This document shows positions 25,557-34,392 of a DNA stretch of 38,064 bases, one piece after another. Source of the DNA: an uncultured Clostridia bacterium (GTDB lineage Bacteria > Bacillota > Clostridia > Lachnospirales > Lachnospiraceae); contig CAMFVG010000111.1 in NCBI GenBank assembly GCA_945992055.1, positions 1-38,064 on the forward strand, given 5' to 3'. Numbering within the stretch: the stretch's first letter is position 1; every line of letters begins with the position of its first letter. Under the pieces are notes generated by a model. The model had not been told where the DNA came from. It worked only from the letters and a program-made list of their open reading frames with translations, and made no database searches. A program made the position numbers and the translations under genes.

Positions 25557-25604
25557 ATGAAATTTATTATATGTGAATTACGAGAGGAACTACGTAAATT
25601 ATGA
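25557..25604 (+). CDS. Possible 15-codon ORF coupled to the exonuclease gene
   Basis: ATG at 25557 preceded by TGGAGAA at a proper distance, reading MKFIICELREELRKL, then TGA. The TGA at 25602 overlaps the ATG of the exonuclease at 25601 in a TTATGA arrangement typical of translational coupling. The ORF fills the whole gap between the two flanking genes. It could be a real micropeptide, a coupling leader, or chance; I cannot tell from one sequence. Confidence 0.35.
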   Translation: MKFIICELREELRKL

Positions 25605-26314
25605 TAAAAGACTATGTAGCTTTTGACTTGGAAACAACCGGGCTTGATATAGAAAATGATTATGTGATAGAAATTGGTGCATTAAAGGTGATAAACGGAA
25701 AGGTTTGTGAGCGCTTTATGGAGTTTGTAAAGCCGCCGATTCCTATTTCAAGTAAAATTACCTGTATTACGGGTATTACAAACGAGATGGTAGAAGGAGC
25801 GAGAGATACAAAAACGATCTTTCGTGATTTTGCAAATTTCTGTGAAAACCATGTTTTAGTTGGCCATAATATTTTGTTTGATTATAAATTTACAAAGAAA
25901 TATATGGAATCATATGGATTTCCTTTTGAGAAAGAAGGAATAGACACGCTTCGCATTGCCAGAAAAGTACATAAGGATATGGAGTCGAAAAGTTTGGGGA
26001 ATTTATGTACGCATTATAATATTATCAATCAATCGGCGCATCGTGCCTATCATGATGCTCTGGCAACAGCCAAAGTGTATCATATGCTTGCACATGATTT
26101 TGAAGCGTCATTTCCTGCATTGTTTCAGCCAGAAAAGTTACAGTGCAAATCAAAAAAAGTGCAACCATGTACTGCAAAACAGATAGAATATTTGAAAATG
26201 CTTTGCACATATCATAATCTACCAATGAAAGAAAAGGTAGAGGAACTCACTCGGAGTGAGGCTTCAAGGTTAATAGATCGCATTCTTGCAACCCATGGTA
26301 TGATGCGATTTTAA
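25601..26314 (+). CDS. DEDDh 3'-5' exonuclease (DnaQ/PolC epsilon-like)
   Basis: A 237-residue exonuclease of the DnaQ-like superfamily. The catalytic acids are D9 and E11 (FDLETTG), the Exo II aspartate lies in GHNILFDYKF, and H147 and D152 are in HRAYHDALAT. This gives the DEDDh set and predicts a metal-dependent 3'-5' exonuclease on DNA or RNA ends. After the nuclease domain (about 1-175), a 50-residue tail (TAKQIEYLKMLCTYHNL and RSEASRLIDRILATHG) forms an added small domain seen in related clostridial proteins. It is too short to be PolC and lacks a polymerase domain. The start overlaps the end of the 15-codon ORF; AGAGGAA lies 11 nt upstream. It may act in repair or proofreading. Confidence 0.9.
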   Translation: MIKDYVAFDLETTGLDIENDYVIEIGALKVINGKVCERFMEFVKPPIPISSKITCITGITNEMVEGARDTKTIFRDFANFCENHVLVGHNILFDYKFTKKYMESYGFPFEKEGIDTLRIARKVHKDMESKSLGNLCTHYNIINQSAHRAYHDALATAKVYHMLAHDFEASFPALFQPEKLQCKSKKVQPCTAKQIEYLKMLCTYHNLPMKEKVEELTRSEASRLIDRILATHGMMRF

Positions 26315-26337
26315 CATAAAGACAGGATAAAAAGAGT

Positions 26338-28281
26338 ATGAAACAAAGACATTTGGTTGTAGGAATCCTAGCTCACGTGGATGCAGGGAAAACAACATTA
26401 GCAGAAAGTATTTTATATACGACCGGTAATATTCGAAAATTAGGACGCGTTGATCATGGTGATACTTTTTTGGATAACTATGAGTTGGAACGCTCACGAG
26501 GAATTACCATTTTTTCGAAGCAGGCAGAAGTTTCTTTTGCTGACAAAGAGTTTACAATCTTAGATACTCCGGGGCATGTAGATTTTTCCGCAGAGATGGA
26601 AAGAACCCTACAGGTATTAGATTATGCCATTCTGGTCATCAGTGGATCTGATGGTGTACAAGGACATGTGCAAACCTTATGGAAACTGTTGCAAAAATAT
26701 AATATCCCAACCATCTTCTTTGTAAACAAGATGGATCAACCGGGGAACGATAAAGAGCAAATCTTATACGAACTAAAAAAACGGTTAGACGATAAATGTG
26801 TTGATTTTTCTGTAGGTAAAGATTCGGAAGAATTTTATGAAAATATTGCTTTATGTGACGAAGAATTACTGGAACAACATTTAGAGAATAATTGCATAGA
26901 CAAAGAGGAGATTCAGTCTGCTATTCAGAAGAGAAAGATATTTCCGTGCTTTTTTGGTTCTGCACTAAAGATGGAAGGTGTAGATACGTTTTTAAAAGGA
27001 CTTTCAGAATATACACGGTGTCCCCAATATCCAGAAGTTTTTGGAGCAAAAGTTTATAAAATTTCGAGAGATAAACAAGGGACGCGGCTTACACATCTCA
27101 AGATTACAGGCGGTTCTTTGAAAGTAAAGACACTCTTAAAAGATGAAGAGAAGATAGACCAAATAAGGATATATTCTGGGGATCATTATACAACTGTGCC
27201 AGAGATAGAGGCAGGCAGTGTTTGCACCGTAACCGGCTTAGAACATACAAGAGCAGGGGAAGGATTGGGAAAGGAACAGGATTCGTCTGCCCCGATATTA
27301 GAACCGGTATTGACTTATCAGATACAGCTCCCAAAAGACAGTGATGTGCATGGGATGTTTTTGAAGTTAAAACAATTGGAAGAAGAGGAACCAGAATTAC
27401 AAATTGTCTGGAATGAAACTTTAAATGAAATACATGCACAGGTCATGGGTGAGGTACAAACAGAGATTTTAAAGAATCTTATTCAAGAGCGATATCATAC
27501 GCACGTTGAGTTTGATGCCGGAAATATTGTTTATAAAGAAACAATTGCGGAGGCCGTAGAAGGCGCAGGACATTATGAGCCCTTACGACATTATGCGGAG
27601 GTTCGATTGCTCATGGAACCTGCGGAAAGAGGAAGTGGTTTGAGTTTCGCAACAGATGTTAGTGAGGATGAATTAGATCGGAACTGGCAGCGGTTGATTT
27701 TGACGCATTTGGCAGAAAAAGAACACAAAGGTGTTTTGACAGGTTCTTCCATTACAGACATGAAGATTACATTGGTAAATGGAAGGGCGCATTTAAAACA
27801 TACTGAGGGAGGAGATTTCCGTCAATCCACATATCGTGCAGTCAGACAGGGATTAAAAAGAGGAAAACCGATCTTATTAGAACCGATTTATGAATACCAA
27901 TTGGAAGTGCCATCGGAATTGATAGGACGGGCAATGTCTGATATTCAAAGAATGAAAGGGACTTTTTTGCCACCTGAAATAGACGGTGACATGTCCGTGT
28001 TAAAAGGAACAGCTCCTGTTGTTCATATGCGCCAATATCAAATGGAGGTTGTTGCGTATAGCAAAGGGCGAGGCAGATTATTTCATACGCTTAAAGGATA
28101 TGAGCCTTGTCATAATACGGATGAAGTGGTGCGACAGATAGGGTATGATTCAGAAAGTGATGTGGAAAACCCGACCGGATCTGTGTTCTGTAGTCACGGA
28201 GCAGGTTTTAATGTTCCATGGGATCAAGTAGAGGATTACATGCATACGGAAAGTTATGCAAAACGAAGTACCAACGTCTGA
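26338..28281 (+). CDS. EF-G/TetM-like translation factor GTPase
   Basis: A 647-residue translational GTPase with the EF-G/Tet(M) domain layout. G motifs: AHVDAGKTT (12-20), RGITI, DTPGHVDF, NKMD, and GSA. Domains II to V follow, with the domain IV/V boundary near residue 540. Overall it resembles the ribosomal protection family (TetM/TetO/TetW) more than EF-G itself. However, the domain IV tip, which in Tet(M) carries the YSP motif, here reads HLKHTEGGDF (residues 485-494). The C-terminus ends SHGAGFNVPWDQVEDYMH, also unlike Tet(M). These proteins are widespread chromosomal genes in Lachnospiraceae, usually labelled translation factor GTPase. I therefore do not infer tetracycline resistance. 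It is 23 nt after the exonuclease gene and 40 nt before pdp. Confidence 0.88.
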   Translation: MKQRHLVVGILAHVDAGKTTLAESILYTTGNIRKLGRVDHGDTFLDNYELERSRGITIFSKQAEVSFADKEFTILDTPGHVDFSAEMERTLQVLDYAILVISGSDGVQGHVQTLWKLLQKYNIPTIFFVNKMDQPGNDKEQILYELKKRLDDKCVDFSVGKDSEEFYENIALCDEELLEQHLENNCIDKEEIQSAIQKRKIFPCFFGSALKMEGVDTFLKGLSEYTRCPQYPEVFGAKVYKISRDKQGTRLTHLKITGGSLKVKTLLKDEEKIDQIRIYSGDHYTTVPEIEAGSVCTVTGLEHTRAGEGLGKEQDSSAPILEPVLTYQIQLPKDSDVHGMFLKLKQLEEEEPELQIVWNETLNEIHAQVMGEVQTEILKNLIQERYHTHVEFDAGNIVYKETIAEAVEGAGHYEPLRHYAEVRLLMEPAERGSGLSFATDVSEDELDRNWQRLILTHLAEKEHKGVLTGSSITDMKITLVNGRAHLKHTEGGDFRQSTYRAVRQGLKRGKPILLEPIYEYQLEVPSELIGRAMSDIQRMKGTFLPPEIDGDMSVLKGTAPVVHMRQYQMEVVAYSKGRGRLFHTLKGYEPCHNTDEVVRQIGYDSESDVENPTGSVFCSHGAGFNVPWDQVEDYMHTESYAKRSTNV

Positions 28282-28321
28282 TTTTCAAGAAATAAAAGAT
28301 TTAAAAGAGGGTGATTAGAGT

Positions 28322-29626
28322 ATGACAATGTACGAGTTAATCATGAAAAAAAAGAAGGGCGAAGAACTTTCAAAAGAAGAAATCTATTATATGGTGGAAG
28401 GTTATACCAAAGGGCTCATACCGGATTATCAAATGTCGGCTATGATGATGGCAATCTGTTTTCGTGGTATGACTCCAACAGAAACCAAAAACCTTACAAT
28501 TTCTATGGCTCAAAGTGGCGATGTTTTAGATTTGTCAGATATTCAGGGAATCAAGGTTGATAAGCACAGTACAGGTGGAGTCGGTGATAAAACGTCTCTT
28601 GTATTGGCTCCTATGGTAGCGGCTTTAGGCGTTTCGGTTGCAAAAATGTCAGGCAGAGGTCTTGGGCATACCGGGGGAACTATTGATAAATTAGAGAGTT
28701 TTACAGGTTTTACAACGGAGATTTCCAAGGAAACCTTTGTTAAAAATGTGAATGAAATTCATATTGCAATCGCAGGACAAACAGCAGATTTAGCACCGGC
28801 TGACAAAAAATTATATGCTTTGCGTGATGTGACGGGTACCGTCGATCAGATGTCCCTCATTGCAAGCAGCATTATGAGTAAAAAGATAGCTTCCGGGGCT
28901 GATGCAATTGTTTTAGATGTAAAAACCGGTGATGGTGCTTTTATGAAAACGTTAGAAGATGCAAAAGAACTTGCACAGGAGATGGTGAGTATTGGGAAAC
29001 TGGCAGGCAGAAAAACAGCCGCGATTATTTCGGATATGGATCAACCATTGGGTAATGCTGTAGGGAATATTCTAGAAGTGAAAGAAGCTATTGATACCTT
29101 GCAAGGAAAGGGGCCAAAAGATTTGGAAGAGTTGGTCTTAACATTAGGGGCGCATATGGTTGTGTTTGCAGAAAGAGCAGGCACCTTGGATGAAGCGAGA
29201 GAAAAATTAGAACAAACATTGAAAGACGGAAGCGCCTTGGAAACATTCAAGAAATTTGTAGTTGCTCAAGGCGGAAACGAGGCGGAAGTCTTACATCCGG
29301 AACTGCTGCCAAAGGCTGCATATATTGAGGAGGTTCATTGTGAACAAGCCGGATATGTTTCGAATATCCAAACAGAAGAAATCGGTCGTATCTCGTTGCT
29401 GCTTGGGGGAGGTAGAGAAACAAAAGAGAGTGAGATTGATTTGACGGTTGGCTTAATCTTGAATAAGAAGCATGGAGATGCAGTTAGTAGAGGTGATATA
29501 CTTGCTACAATTCATGCAAATGATAAAACAAAACTTTTAGAGGCAAAAAAAAGAGTGCAGGCAGCATATTTGATTACAGATAAAAAGGTAGAAAAGAGAG
29601 ATTTGATAAAAGCAGTACTGAAGTAA
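28322..29626 (+). CDS. pdp: Pyrimidine-nucleoside phosphorylase
   Basis: Phosphorolysis of uridine, deoxyuridine and thymidine to base and (deoxy)ribose-1-phosphate in nucleoside salvage. The 434-residue protein closely follows B. subtilis Pdp. The hallmark is [17 protein letters not shown]. Other shared stretches are [57 protein letters not shown] and [16 protein letters not shown]. The start at 28322 gives MTMYELI, matching the MRM- start of relatives. The C-terminal beta-hairpin domain is complete. The usual partners (deoC, cdd, drm) are absent. A terminator follows at 29661-29702. Confidence 0.95.
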   Translation: MTMYELIMKKKKGEELSKEEIYYMVEGYTKGLIPDYQMSAMMMAICFRGMTPTETKNLTISMAQSGDVLDLSDIQGIKVDKHSTGGVGDKTSLVLAPMVAALGVSVAKMSGRGLGHTGGTIDKLESFTGFTTEISKETFVKNVNEIHIAIAGQTADLAPADKKLYALRDVTGTVDQMSLIASSIMSKKIASGADAIVLDVKTGDGAFMKTLEDAKELAQEMVSIGKLAGRKTAAIISDMDQPLGNAVGNILEVKEAIDTLQGKGPKDLEELVLTLGAHMVVFAERAGTLDEAREKLEQTLKDGSALETFKKFVVAQGGNEAEVLHPELLPKAAYIEEVHCEQAGYVSNIQTEEIGRISLLLGGGRETKESEIDLTVGLILNKKHGDAVSRGDILATIHANDKTKLLEAKKRVQAAYLITDKKVEKRDLIKAVLK

Positions 29627-29660
29627 AAAGATTGTTTGCAATATGTATGATTTGTAATGA

Positions 29661-29702
29661 CCACACATATATTTAGTGTAAAAGTATATGTGTGGCATTT
29701 TT
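29661..29702 (+). terminator. Terminator of pdp abutting the yqfC start codon
   Basis: A perfect 11-bp stem (29661-29671 with 29685-29695), a 13-nt loop, then CATTTTT running to 29702. The yqfC ATG begins at the next base. Confidence 0.75.
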
Positions 29703-29984
29703 ATGGACAAAAAGAGTCTGAAGGATCGTATTACGAATGTTTCGGGAATGCCGAAAGATGTTGTGCTTGGTGTTCCGTTACTCACAGTAACGGGGAAGAA
29801 TGAAATTTGTATCGAAAACTATAGGGGTATTTTGGAGTATACGGACAAACTGATTCGGGTACAGACAAAACTGGGGAAGATACATGTAATTGGTAGAGGA
29901 TTGCAGGTGGAATATTATACAAATGATGAAATGAAAATAGTGGGTTGCATTACAATGATAGAATTTTGTGAAGGAGGAGTATAG
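29703..29984 (+). CDS. yqfC: Sporulation protein YqfC
   Basis: A 93-residue YabP/YqfC family protein. In B. subtilis, yqfC and yqfD belong to the mother-cell sigma-E regulon and are needed for normal sporulation. Landmarks: the GMPKDVVLGVPLLTV start, ENYRGILEYTDKLIRVQTKLG, and HVIGRGLQVEYYTNDEM. I chose the ATG at 29703, because it leaves about 15 residues before MPKDVV, as in relatives. An in-frame ATG at 29688 lies inside the pdp terminator stem. Neither start has a good ribosome binding site. The stop codon overlaps the yqfD start by one base. Confidence 0.88.
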   Translation: MDKKSLKDRITNVSGMPKDVVLGVPLLTVTGKNEICIENYRGILEYTDKLIRVQTKLGKIHVIGRGLQVEYYTNDEMKIVGCITMIEFCEGGV

Positions 29985-31183
29985 TGCTCATTTCATTATT
30001 GCGATATATGCAAGGGTACCTCAAAATACGCGTTGTTGGATATTCACCGGAACGCTTTTTAAATTTGTGTAAAAACAAAAAAATTTATATTTGGGGGCTG
30101 AAATCTACGCAAAATGCGTATGAAATGTATATAAAAATATCGGGATTTCGTAAACTAAAGCCAATTTTGAAGAAGACAAGAACAAGAGTAATTATAGAGG
30201 AACGTATGGGATTACCATTTTTTTTTCATAGGTATCGCAAACGTACTCTTTTTTTTGTGGGGAGTTTCATCTGTTTGGCATTAATTTATAGTTTAACGTT
30301 TTTTATATGGAATATTGACTTTCAAGGAAATCAGAGGATTACGGATGAGGTTTTATTGGAGTATTTGGAAACAAAGCAAATTACACATGGCATGGCAAAA
30401 CACAGGCTGAATTGTGAACAGATTGTCAAAGACATTCGAAAAAATTTTGATGATATTATTTGGGTATCGGCATCCATTGATGGAACAAGACTTTTTATAC
30501 ATGTGAAAGAAAATACAGACACTTTCACGGAGTCAACCGTAACAGAAGAACCTTGCGATATCGTGTCCGATAAAGATGGGATTGTAGTACGTATTGTTAC
30601 GCGAAGTGGTGTGCCACTGGTGGGGGTGGGAAGTGAGGTTAAAGCAGGAGATATACTTGTCTCGGGGATAGTAGATGTGATGAATGATGCACAAGAAGTA
30701 ACAACACAACATATGGTCGCTGCAGATGCGGACATAGTTATAGAAACAACCAGACAATATGAGAAGACAATAGAAAAAGAATACAAGAAAAAACAATACA
30801 CAAACAAGAAAAGAATTATTTCTTATGTAAAAATCGGTGCATATAAGATGTATTTGGGATGGCCGAAAGTTTCATATCAAAATTTTGACAGACAGACAAA
30901 TGAAGTACAAGTTAAAATTGGTGAAAACTTTTATTTGCCTGTTTTTCTAGGACAAAAGAAATGTTTGGAATATAGATGGAAAACCATGGAATACAGCGAT
31001 AAAGAGCTGGAAAAATTATTAAATGAAAGGTTTGAACAATATTGCGAAAAATTAGAGAGCGAGAATGCGGTTATTTTAGAAAAAGAACTCTTTATCACCC
31101 ATAATAATCTGGGTGCTACATCTAAAGCAACCTTATCCGTGCAGGAAGAAGTTGGTGTTCCTAGGAAAATCGTTGATTTCTAA
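29984..31183 (+). CDS. yqfD: Sporulation protein YqfD
   Basis: A 399-residue membrane-anchored protein, the conserved partner of YqfC. The N-terminus (LLRYMQGYLKIRVVGYSPERF) is typical. One membrane segment lies at about residues 87-108 (LFFVGSFICLALIYSLTFF). The large C-terminal domain is extracytoplasmic. It includes FQGNQRITDEVLLEYLE and an ICWVS-like strand (DIIWVSASIDGTRLFIHVKE), as well as DGIVVRIVTRSGVPLVGVGSEVKAGDI (given in part). The start is a GTG at 29984 after GGAGGAG, overlapping the yqfC stop. Gene order yqfC-yqfD-phoH is conserved in Firmicutes and supports the call. Confidence 0.9.
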   Translation: MLISLLRYMQGYLKIRVVGYSPERFLNLCKNKKIYIWGLKSTQNAYEMYIKISGFRKLKPILKKTRTRVIIEERMGLPFFFHRYRKRTLFFVGSFICLALIYSLTFFIWNIDFQGNQRITDEVLLEYLETKQITHGMAKHRLNCEQIVKDIRKNFDDIIWVSASIDGTRLFIHVKENTDTFTESTVTEEPCDIVSDKDGIVVRIVTRSGVPLVGVGSEVKAGDILVSGIVDVMNDAQEVTTQHMVAADADIVIETTRQYEKTIEKEYKKKQYTNKKRIISYVKIGAYKMYLGWPKVSYQNFDRQTNEVQVKIGENFYLPVFLGQKKCLEYRWKTMEYSDKELEKLLNERFEQYCEKLESENAVILEKELFITHNNLGATSKATLSVQEEVGVPRKIVDF

Positions 31184-31202
31184 TATTTGGCTATGTTAAA
31201 AT
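31173..31202 (+). promoter_or_regulatory. Extended -10 promoter of phoH
   Basis: TTGATT (31173-31178), an 18-nt spacer, then TAAAAT (31197-31202) with TG at 31194-31195. It overlaps the yqfD stop codon and would allow phoH-ybeY expression outside sporulation. Confidence 0.5.
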
Positions 31203-31237
31203 ATAAAGGACTATGAAAAAACAGAAGGGAAATACAC

Positions 31238-32224
31238 ATGAGTATTCTTGAAGCATTTATTGAGATACCTGCGGAACACGAAGGTAATATATTTGGACAG
31301 TTTGATGCATATGCGAAAAAAATAGAACGCACACTTCATGTTACTTTAATTGCGAGAGACGGGGATGTTAAGATTCTCGGGGAGTCTGTTCGTGTAAATC
31401 AGGCAAAACGTGTACTGGAGCAATTGGTAGAACTATCCAAGCGCGGGAATCATATTACTGAGCAGAATGTGGACTATGCCATTTCTTTGGTATTTGAAGA
31501 TAACGAGAAAGAACTGGTTAAAATTGATAAAGATATCATCTGCCATACATTACAAGGAAAACCAATCAAACCCAAAACAGTTGGGCAAAAGAAGTATGTT
31601 GATGCAATTCGCAAGCAGATGATTGTATTTGGACTGGGACCGGCAGGAACAGGAAAGACATACTTGGCTATGGCTATGGCAATTACAGCCTTTAAAAACA
31701 ATGAGATTGGACGCATTATTTTGACACGCCCTGCAATTGAAGCAGGCGAGAAACTCGGATTTCTACCGGGTGATTTGCAAAGTAAAATCGACCCGTATTT
31801 GCGACCGCTTTATGATGCGTTGTATCAGATTATGGGGGCAGAGAGTTTTATTAAAAATTCGGAAAAAGGTTTAATAGAGGTTGCACCACTTGCCTACATG
31901 AGAGGACGCACGCTTGACAATGCATTTATTATTTTGGATGAAGCGCAGAATACTACACCTGCGCAGATGAAAATGTTTTTGACTCGTATTGGCTTTGGTT
32001 CTAAGGTGGTAATTACAGGAGATGCTACCCAGAAAGACCTTCCTGCAGGCATGGTTTCCGGATTGGATGTGGCAACGAAAGTTGTGAAAAACATCGAAGA
32101 TATTGCTGTGTGCAGTTTGACCAGTAAAGATGTTGTTCGACATCCTTTGGTGCAAAAAATTGTAAAAGCTTATGAAGAATATGAAAAAAAGAGTGAACGT
32201 GCAAAAGAAAAAAGGAGAAAATAA
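31238..32224 (+). CDS. phoH: PhoH-like ATPase
   Basis: A 328-residue ATPase of the PhoH/YbeZ family. The N-terminal 110 residues form a KH-like RNA-binding region (VTLIARDGDVKILGESVRV). The ATPase core has Walker A GPAGTGKT (K140), Walker B AFIILDEAQN, and VITGDATQKDLP as a sensor motif. The C-terminus is a lysine- and glutamate-rich tail. Family members are linked to RNA processing together with the endonuclease YbeY. Here ybeY follows with a one-base overlap (TAATG). The ATG at 31238 follows AAGGGA. Confidence 0.95.
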   Translation: MSILEAFIEIPAEHEGNIFGQFDAYAKKIERTLHVTLIARDGDVKILGESVRVNQAKRVLEQLVELSKRGNHITEQNVDYAISLVFEDNEKELVKIDKDIICHTLQGKPIKPKTVGQKKYVDAIRKQMIVFGLGPAGTGKTYLAMAMAITAFKNNEIGRIILTRPAIEAGEKLGFLPGDLQSKIDPYLRPLYDALYQIMGAESFIKNSEKGLIEVAPLAYMRGRTLDNAFIILDEAQNTTPAQMKMFLTRIGFGSKVVITGDATQKDLPAGMVSGLDVATKVVKNIEDIAVCSLTSKDVVRHPLVQKIVKAYEEYEKKSERAKEKRRK

Positions 32225-32718
32225 TGTCATTATTTTTTGAGGAAGAAGGGACATTGCAGCTGGAGCTTCCTTGCGAAGAGCTTGCAATAAAAGTAATTGA
32301 TGCTGCATCTGATTATGTGGCATGTCCATACGAAACAGAAGTGAATTTGCTTCTGACAATGAATGAAGAAATTCGGGAAATGAACTATGATTTTCGTCAA
32401 ATAGATCGGGCTACAGATGTGCTGTCATTCCCAATGATTGATTATACAAAAGCGGGCGATTTTGCCTTTTTAGAAGATACAGAAGCGTTTTTTCATCCGG
32501 AGACAGGTGAGTTGATGCTGGGAGATATTGTAGTATCGAAAGAAAAAGTGCTTTCACAAGCTGAAGAATATGGTCATTCGGTTGAACGAGAATACGCGTT
32601 TTTAATTGCGCACAGTATGTTACATTTGTTTGGATATGATCATGTGGAAGAAAAGGAACGCATCGATATGGAGAGAATGCAAGAAGAAATATTGGAGAAA
32701 TTGCAAATTTTTAGATAG
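32224..32718 (+). CDS. ybeY: Endoribonuclease YbeY (rRNA maturation factor)
   Basis: A 164-residue metal-dependent endoribonuclease used in 16S rRNA 3'-end maturation and ribosome quality control. The zinc site is HSMLHLFGYDH (H130, H134, H140). The RxxxxDVLSFP element (RATDVLSFPM) and GDIVVSKEKV are present. The stretch between the two (DYTKAGDFAFLEDTEAFFHP) is longer than in E. coli, as often in Clostridia. In many Firmicutes an HD-domain gene (pgpH/yqfF) lies between phoH and ybeY, and dgkA and era follow. Here phoH and ybeY are directly coupled, and a flippase gene follows after 9 nt. Confidence 0.95.
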   Translation: MSLFFEEEGTLQLELPCEELAIKVIDAASDYVACPYETEVNLLLTMNEEIREMNYDFRQIDRATDVLSFPMIDYTKAGDFAFLEDTEAFFHPETGELMLGDIVVSKEKVLSQAEEYGHSVEREYAFLIAHSMLHLFGYDHVEEKERIDMERMQEEILEKLQIFR

Positions 32719-32727
32719 GGGTAGGAT

Positions 32728-34389
32728 ATGAACGGGAAACAAAAGAAAAAAGAAAACAGTTTTCTAATACAGGGAATGATCTTGGCAGGAGCCGGAATCA
32801 TAACAAGATTAATTGGCATTGCGTATCGTATTCCGGTCAATAATATTCTGGGTGATGAAGGGCAAGGATTTTATGGATGCGCGTTCTCAATCTATAATAT
32901 TGCACTTTTATTAACGTCGTATAGTTTGCCTTTAGCTGTTTCAAAACTTGTATCTGCGAGGGTTGCAAAGGGAGAACATAAGAACGCATATAAAATTTTA
33001 AAAGGAGCACTGTTGTTTGCTACATTTGTGGGGGCATTTGTTGGTATTCTTGTGTTCTGTTTTTCAGATTTTATTGCAGGGAATATTATGTCTTTGAAGT
33101 TGAGTGCATATGCACTTCGTGTGCTTGCACCGGGATTGTTTATTGTTGCAATTATGGGAGTGTTCCGCGGATATTTTCAGGGCATAGGAACGATGGTCCC
33201 TACAGCAGTCTCACAGATATTAGAACAGATTGTAAATGCAATTGTCAGTATCATCGGTGCCAGCTATTTGCTGGAAATGGGGAAAAAAGTTGCGGAGTAT
33301 AAAACGAATCCATCACTTCCATATGCATATGGTGCGGCAGGCGGAACATTGGGAACTGTTTCGGGAGCATTTATCGGATTGGTTTTCTTATTGGTTTTGA
33401 TGAAATTATATTATCCGACCATGAAACGGCAGATGCTACAGGATCAAACAGAAGCTGAAGAAGGATACAAGAGAGTATATTCTGTACTTTTTCTTACGAT
33501 TGCGCCGGTTATTTTAAGTACTGCTATCTACAATATCAATGATACTTTGGATCAGGGAATTTTTAGTAGTATCATGGTTGCACAAGGCCACACCCAAAAA
33601 GAAACAGCAGAATTTTTGGGAATGTTTACCGGTAAGTATAATACACTCATTCACATACCATTAGCGGTTGCCAATGCCCTTGGAGCATCCATGGTTCCAA
33701 GTATCACAGCATCCATTACAAGTGGAACAATGCAAGAAGTGCGAAAGAAAATCAATTTGGTCATTCGCGTTGTTATGTTGATTGCTATTCCAAGTTGTGT
33801 GGCTTTTATGACCATGCCACATCAGATTTTATCCTTGCTTTATGTGGGAAACATTGACATTCCAGCAAATATGCTTTGCATTGGTGCTGTCACAGTCATA
33901 TTTTATTGTTTATCAACAATTACCAATTCCATTTTGCAAGGACTAAACAAAATGTCAACACCAGTAAAACATGGAGCCATTTCGCTAGGTATTCATTTGA
34001 TTGCGGTATTTTTGATGTTGGCAGTATTTAAATGGGAAATCTATGCATTGGTTGTTGGAAATATTGTATTTTCTCTTTCTATGTGTGTTTTAAATGCGCG
34101 TGCAATGAGAAAAGTAACTGGGTATAAACAAGAAATCAAAAAAACTTTTTTGCTTCCGTTTGGAGCAGCTGTTGTCATGGGTATTGTTATTGTAATTTCG
34201 TGTAAAGGTTTAGCATTATTTATGCCACAAAAAATAGTAACATTGATTACAATGCTAATTGCTGCAATGGTGTATTTGGTTGCACTCTTAAAATTGGGCG
34301 CCTTAAAAGCAGATGAAATTCGTACGTTTCCAAAAGGGACAACCTTGCTTAAAGTTTTGAGAAAAATTCATCTTGTAAATGAGGAATAA
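32728..34389 (+). CDS. MOP-superfamily flippase, SpoVB/YtgP-like polysaccharide or lipid II transporter
   Basis: A 553-residue membrane protein of the polysaccharide transporter (PST) branch of the MOP superfamily, with about fourteen hydrophobic helices. The start FLIQGMILAGAGIITRLIGI and YRIPVNNILGDEGQGFY are characteristic of SpoVB and YtgP (MurJ) type flippases. So are SLPLAVSKLVSARVAKGEH, FRGYFQGIGTMVPTAVSQI and FTGKYNTLIHIPLAVANALG. It is expected to move a lipid-linked cell-wall or spore-cortex precursor across the membrane. SpoVB (sporulation) and YtgP (lipid II flippase) cannot be separated with certainty here. The ribosome binding site of pdxK lies in its last codons, 3 nt between genes. 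Confidence 0.9.
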   Translation: MNGKQKKKENSFLIQGMILAGAGIITRLIGIAYRIPVNNILGDEGQGFYGCAFSIYNIALLLTSYSLPLAVSKLVSARVAKGEHKNAYKILKGALLFATFVGAFVGILVFCFSDFIAGNIMSLKLSAYALRVLAPGLFIVAIMGVFRGYFQGIGTMVPTAVSQILEQIVNAIVSIIGASYLLEMGKKVAEYKTNPSLPYAYGAAGGTLGTVSGAFIGLVFLLVLMKLYYPTMKRQMLQDQTEAEEGYKRVYSVLFLTIAPVILSTAIYNINDTLDQGIFSSIMVAQGHTQKETAEFLGMFTGKYNTLIHIPLAVANALGASMVPSITASITSGTMQEVRKKINLVIRVVMLIAIPSCVAFMTMPHQILSLLYVGNIDIPANMLCIGAVTVIFYCLSTITNSILQGLNKMSTPVKHGAISLGIHLIAVFLMLAVFKWEIYALVVGNIVFSLSMCVLNARAMRKVTGYKQEIKKTFLLPFGAAVVMGIVIVISCKGLALFMPQKIVTLITMLIAAMVYLVALLKLGALKADEIRTFPKGTTLLKVLRKIHLVNEE

Positions 34390-34392
34390 GTT

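Noticed and set aside
26338..28281. Tetracycline resistance gene
   Set aside because: The GTPase is TetM-like in layout but lacks the YSP tip motif of domain IV and has no mobile-element context.
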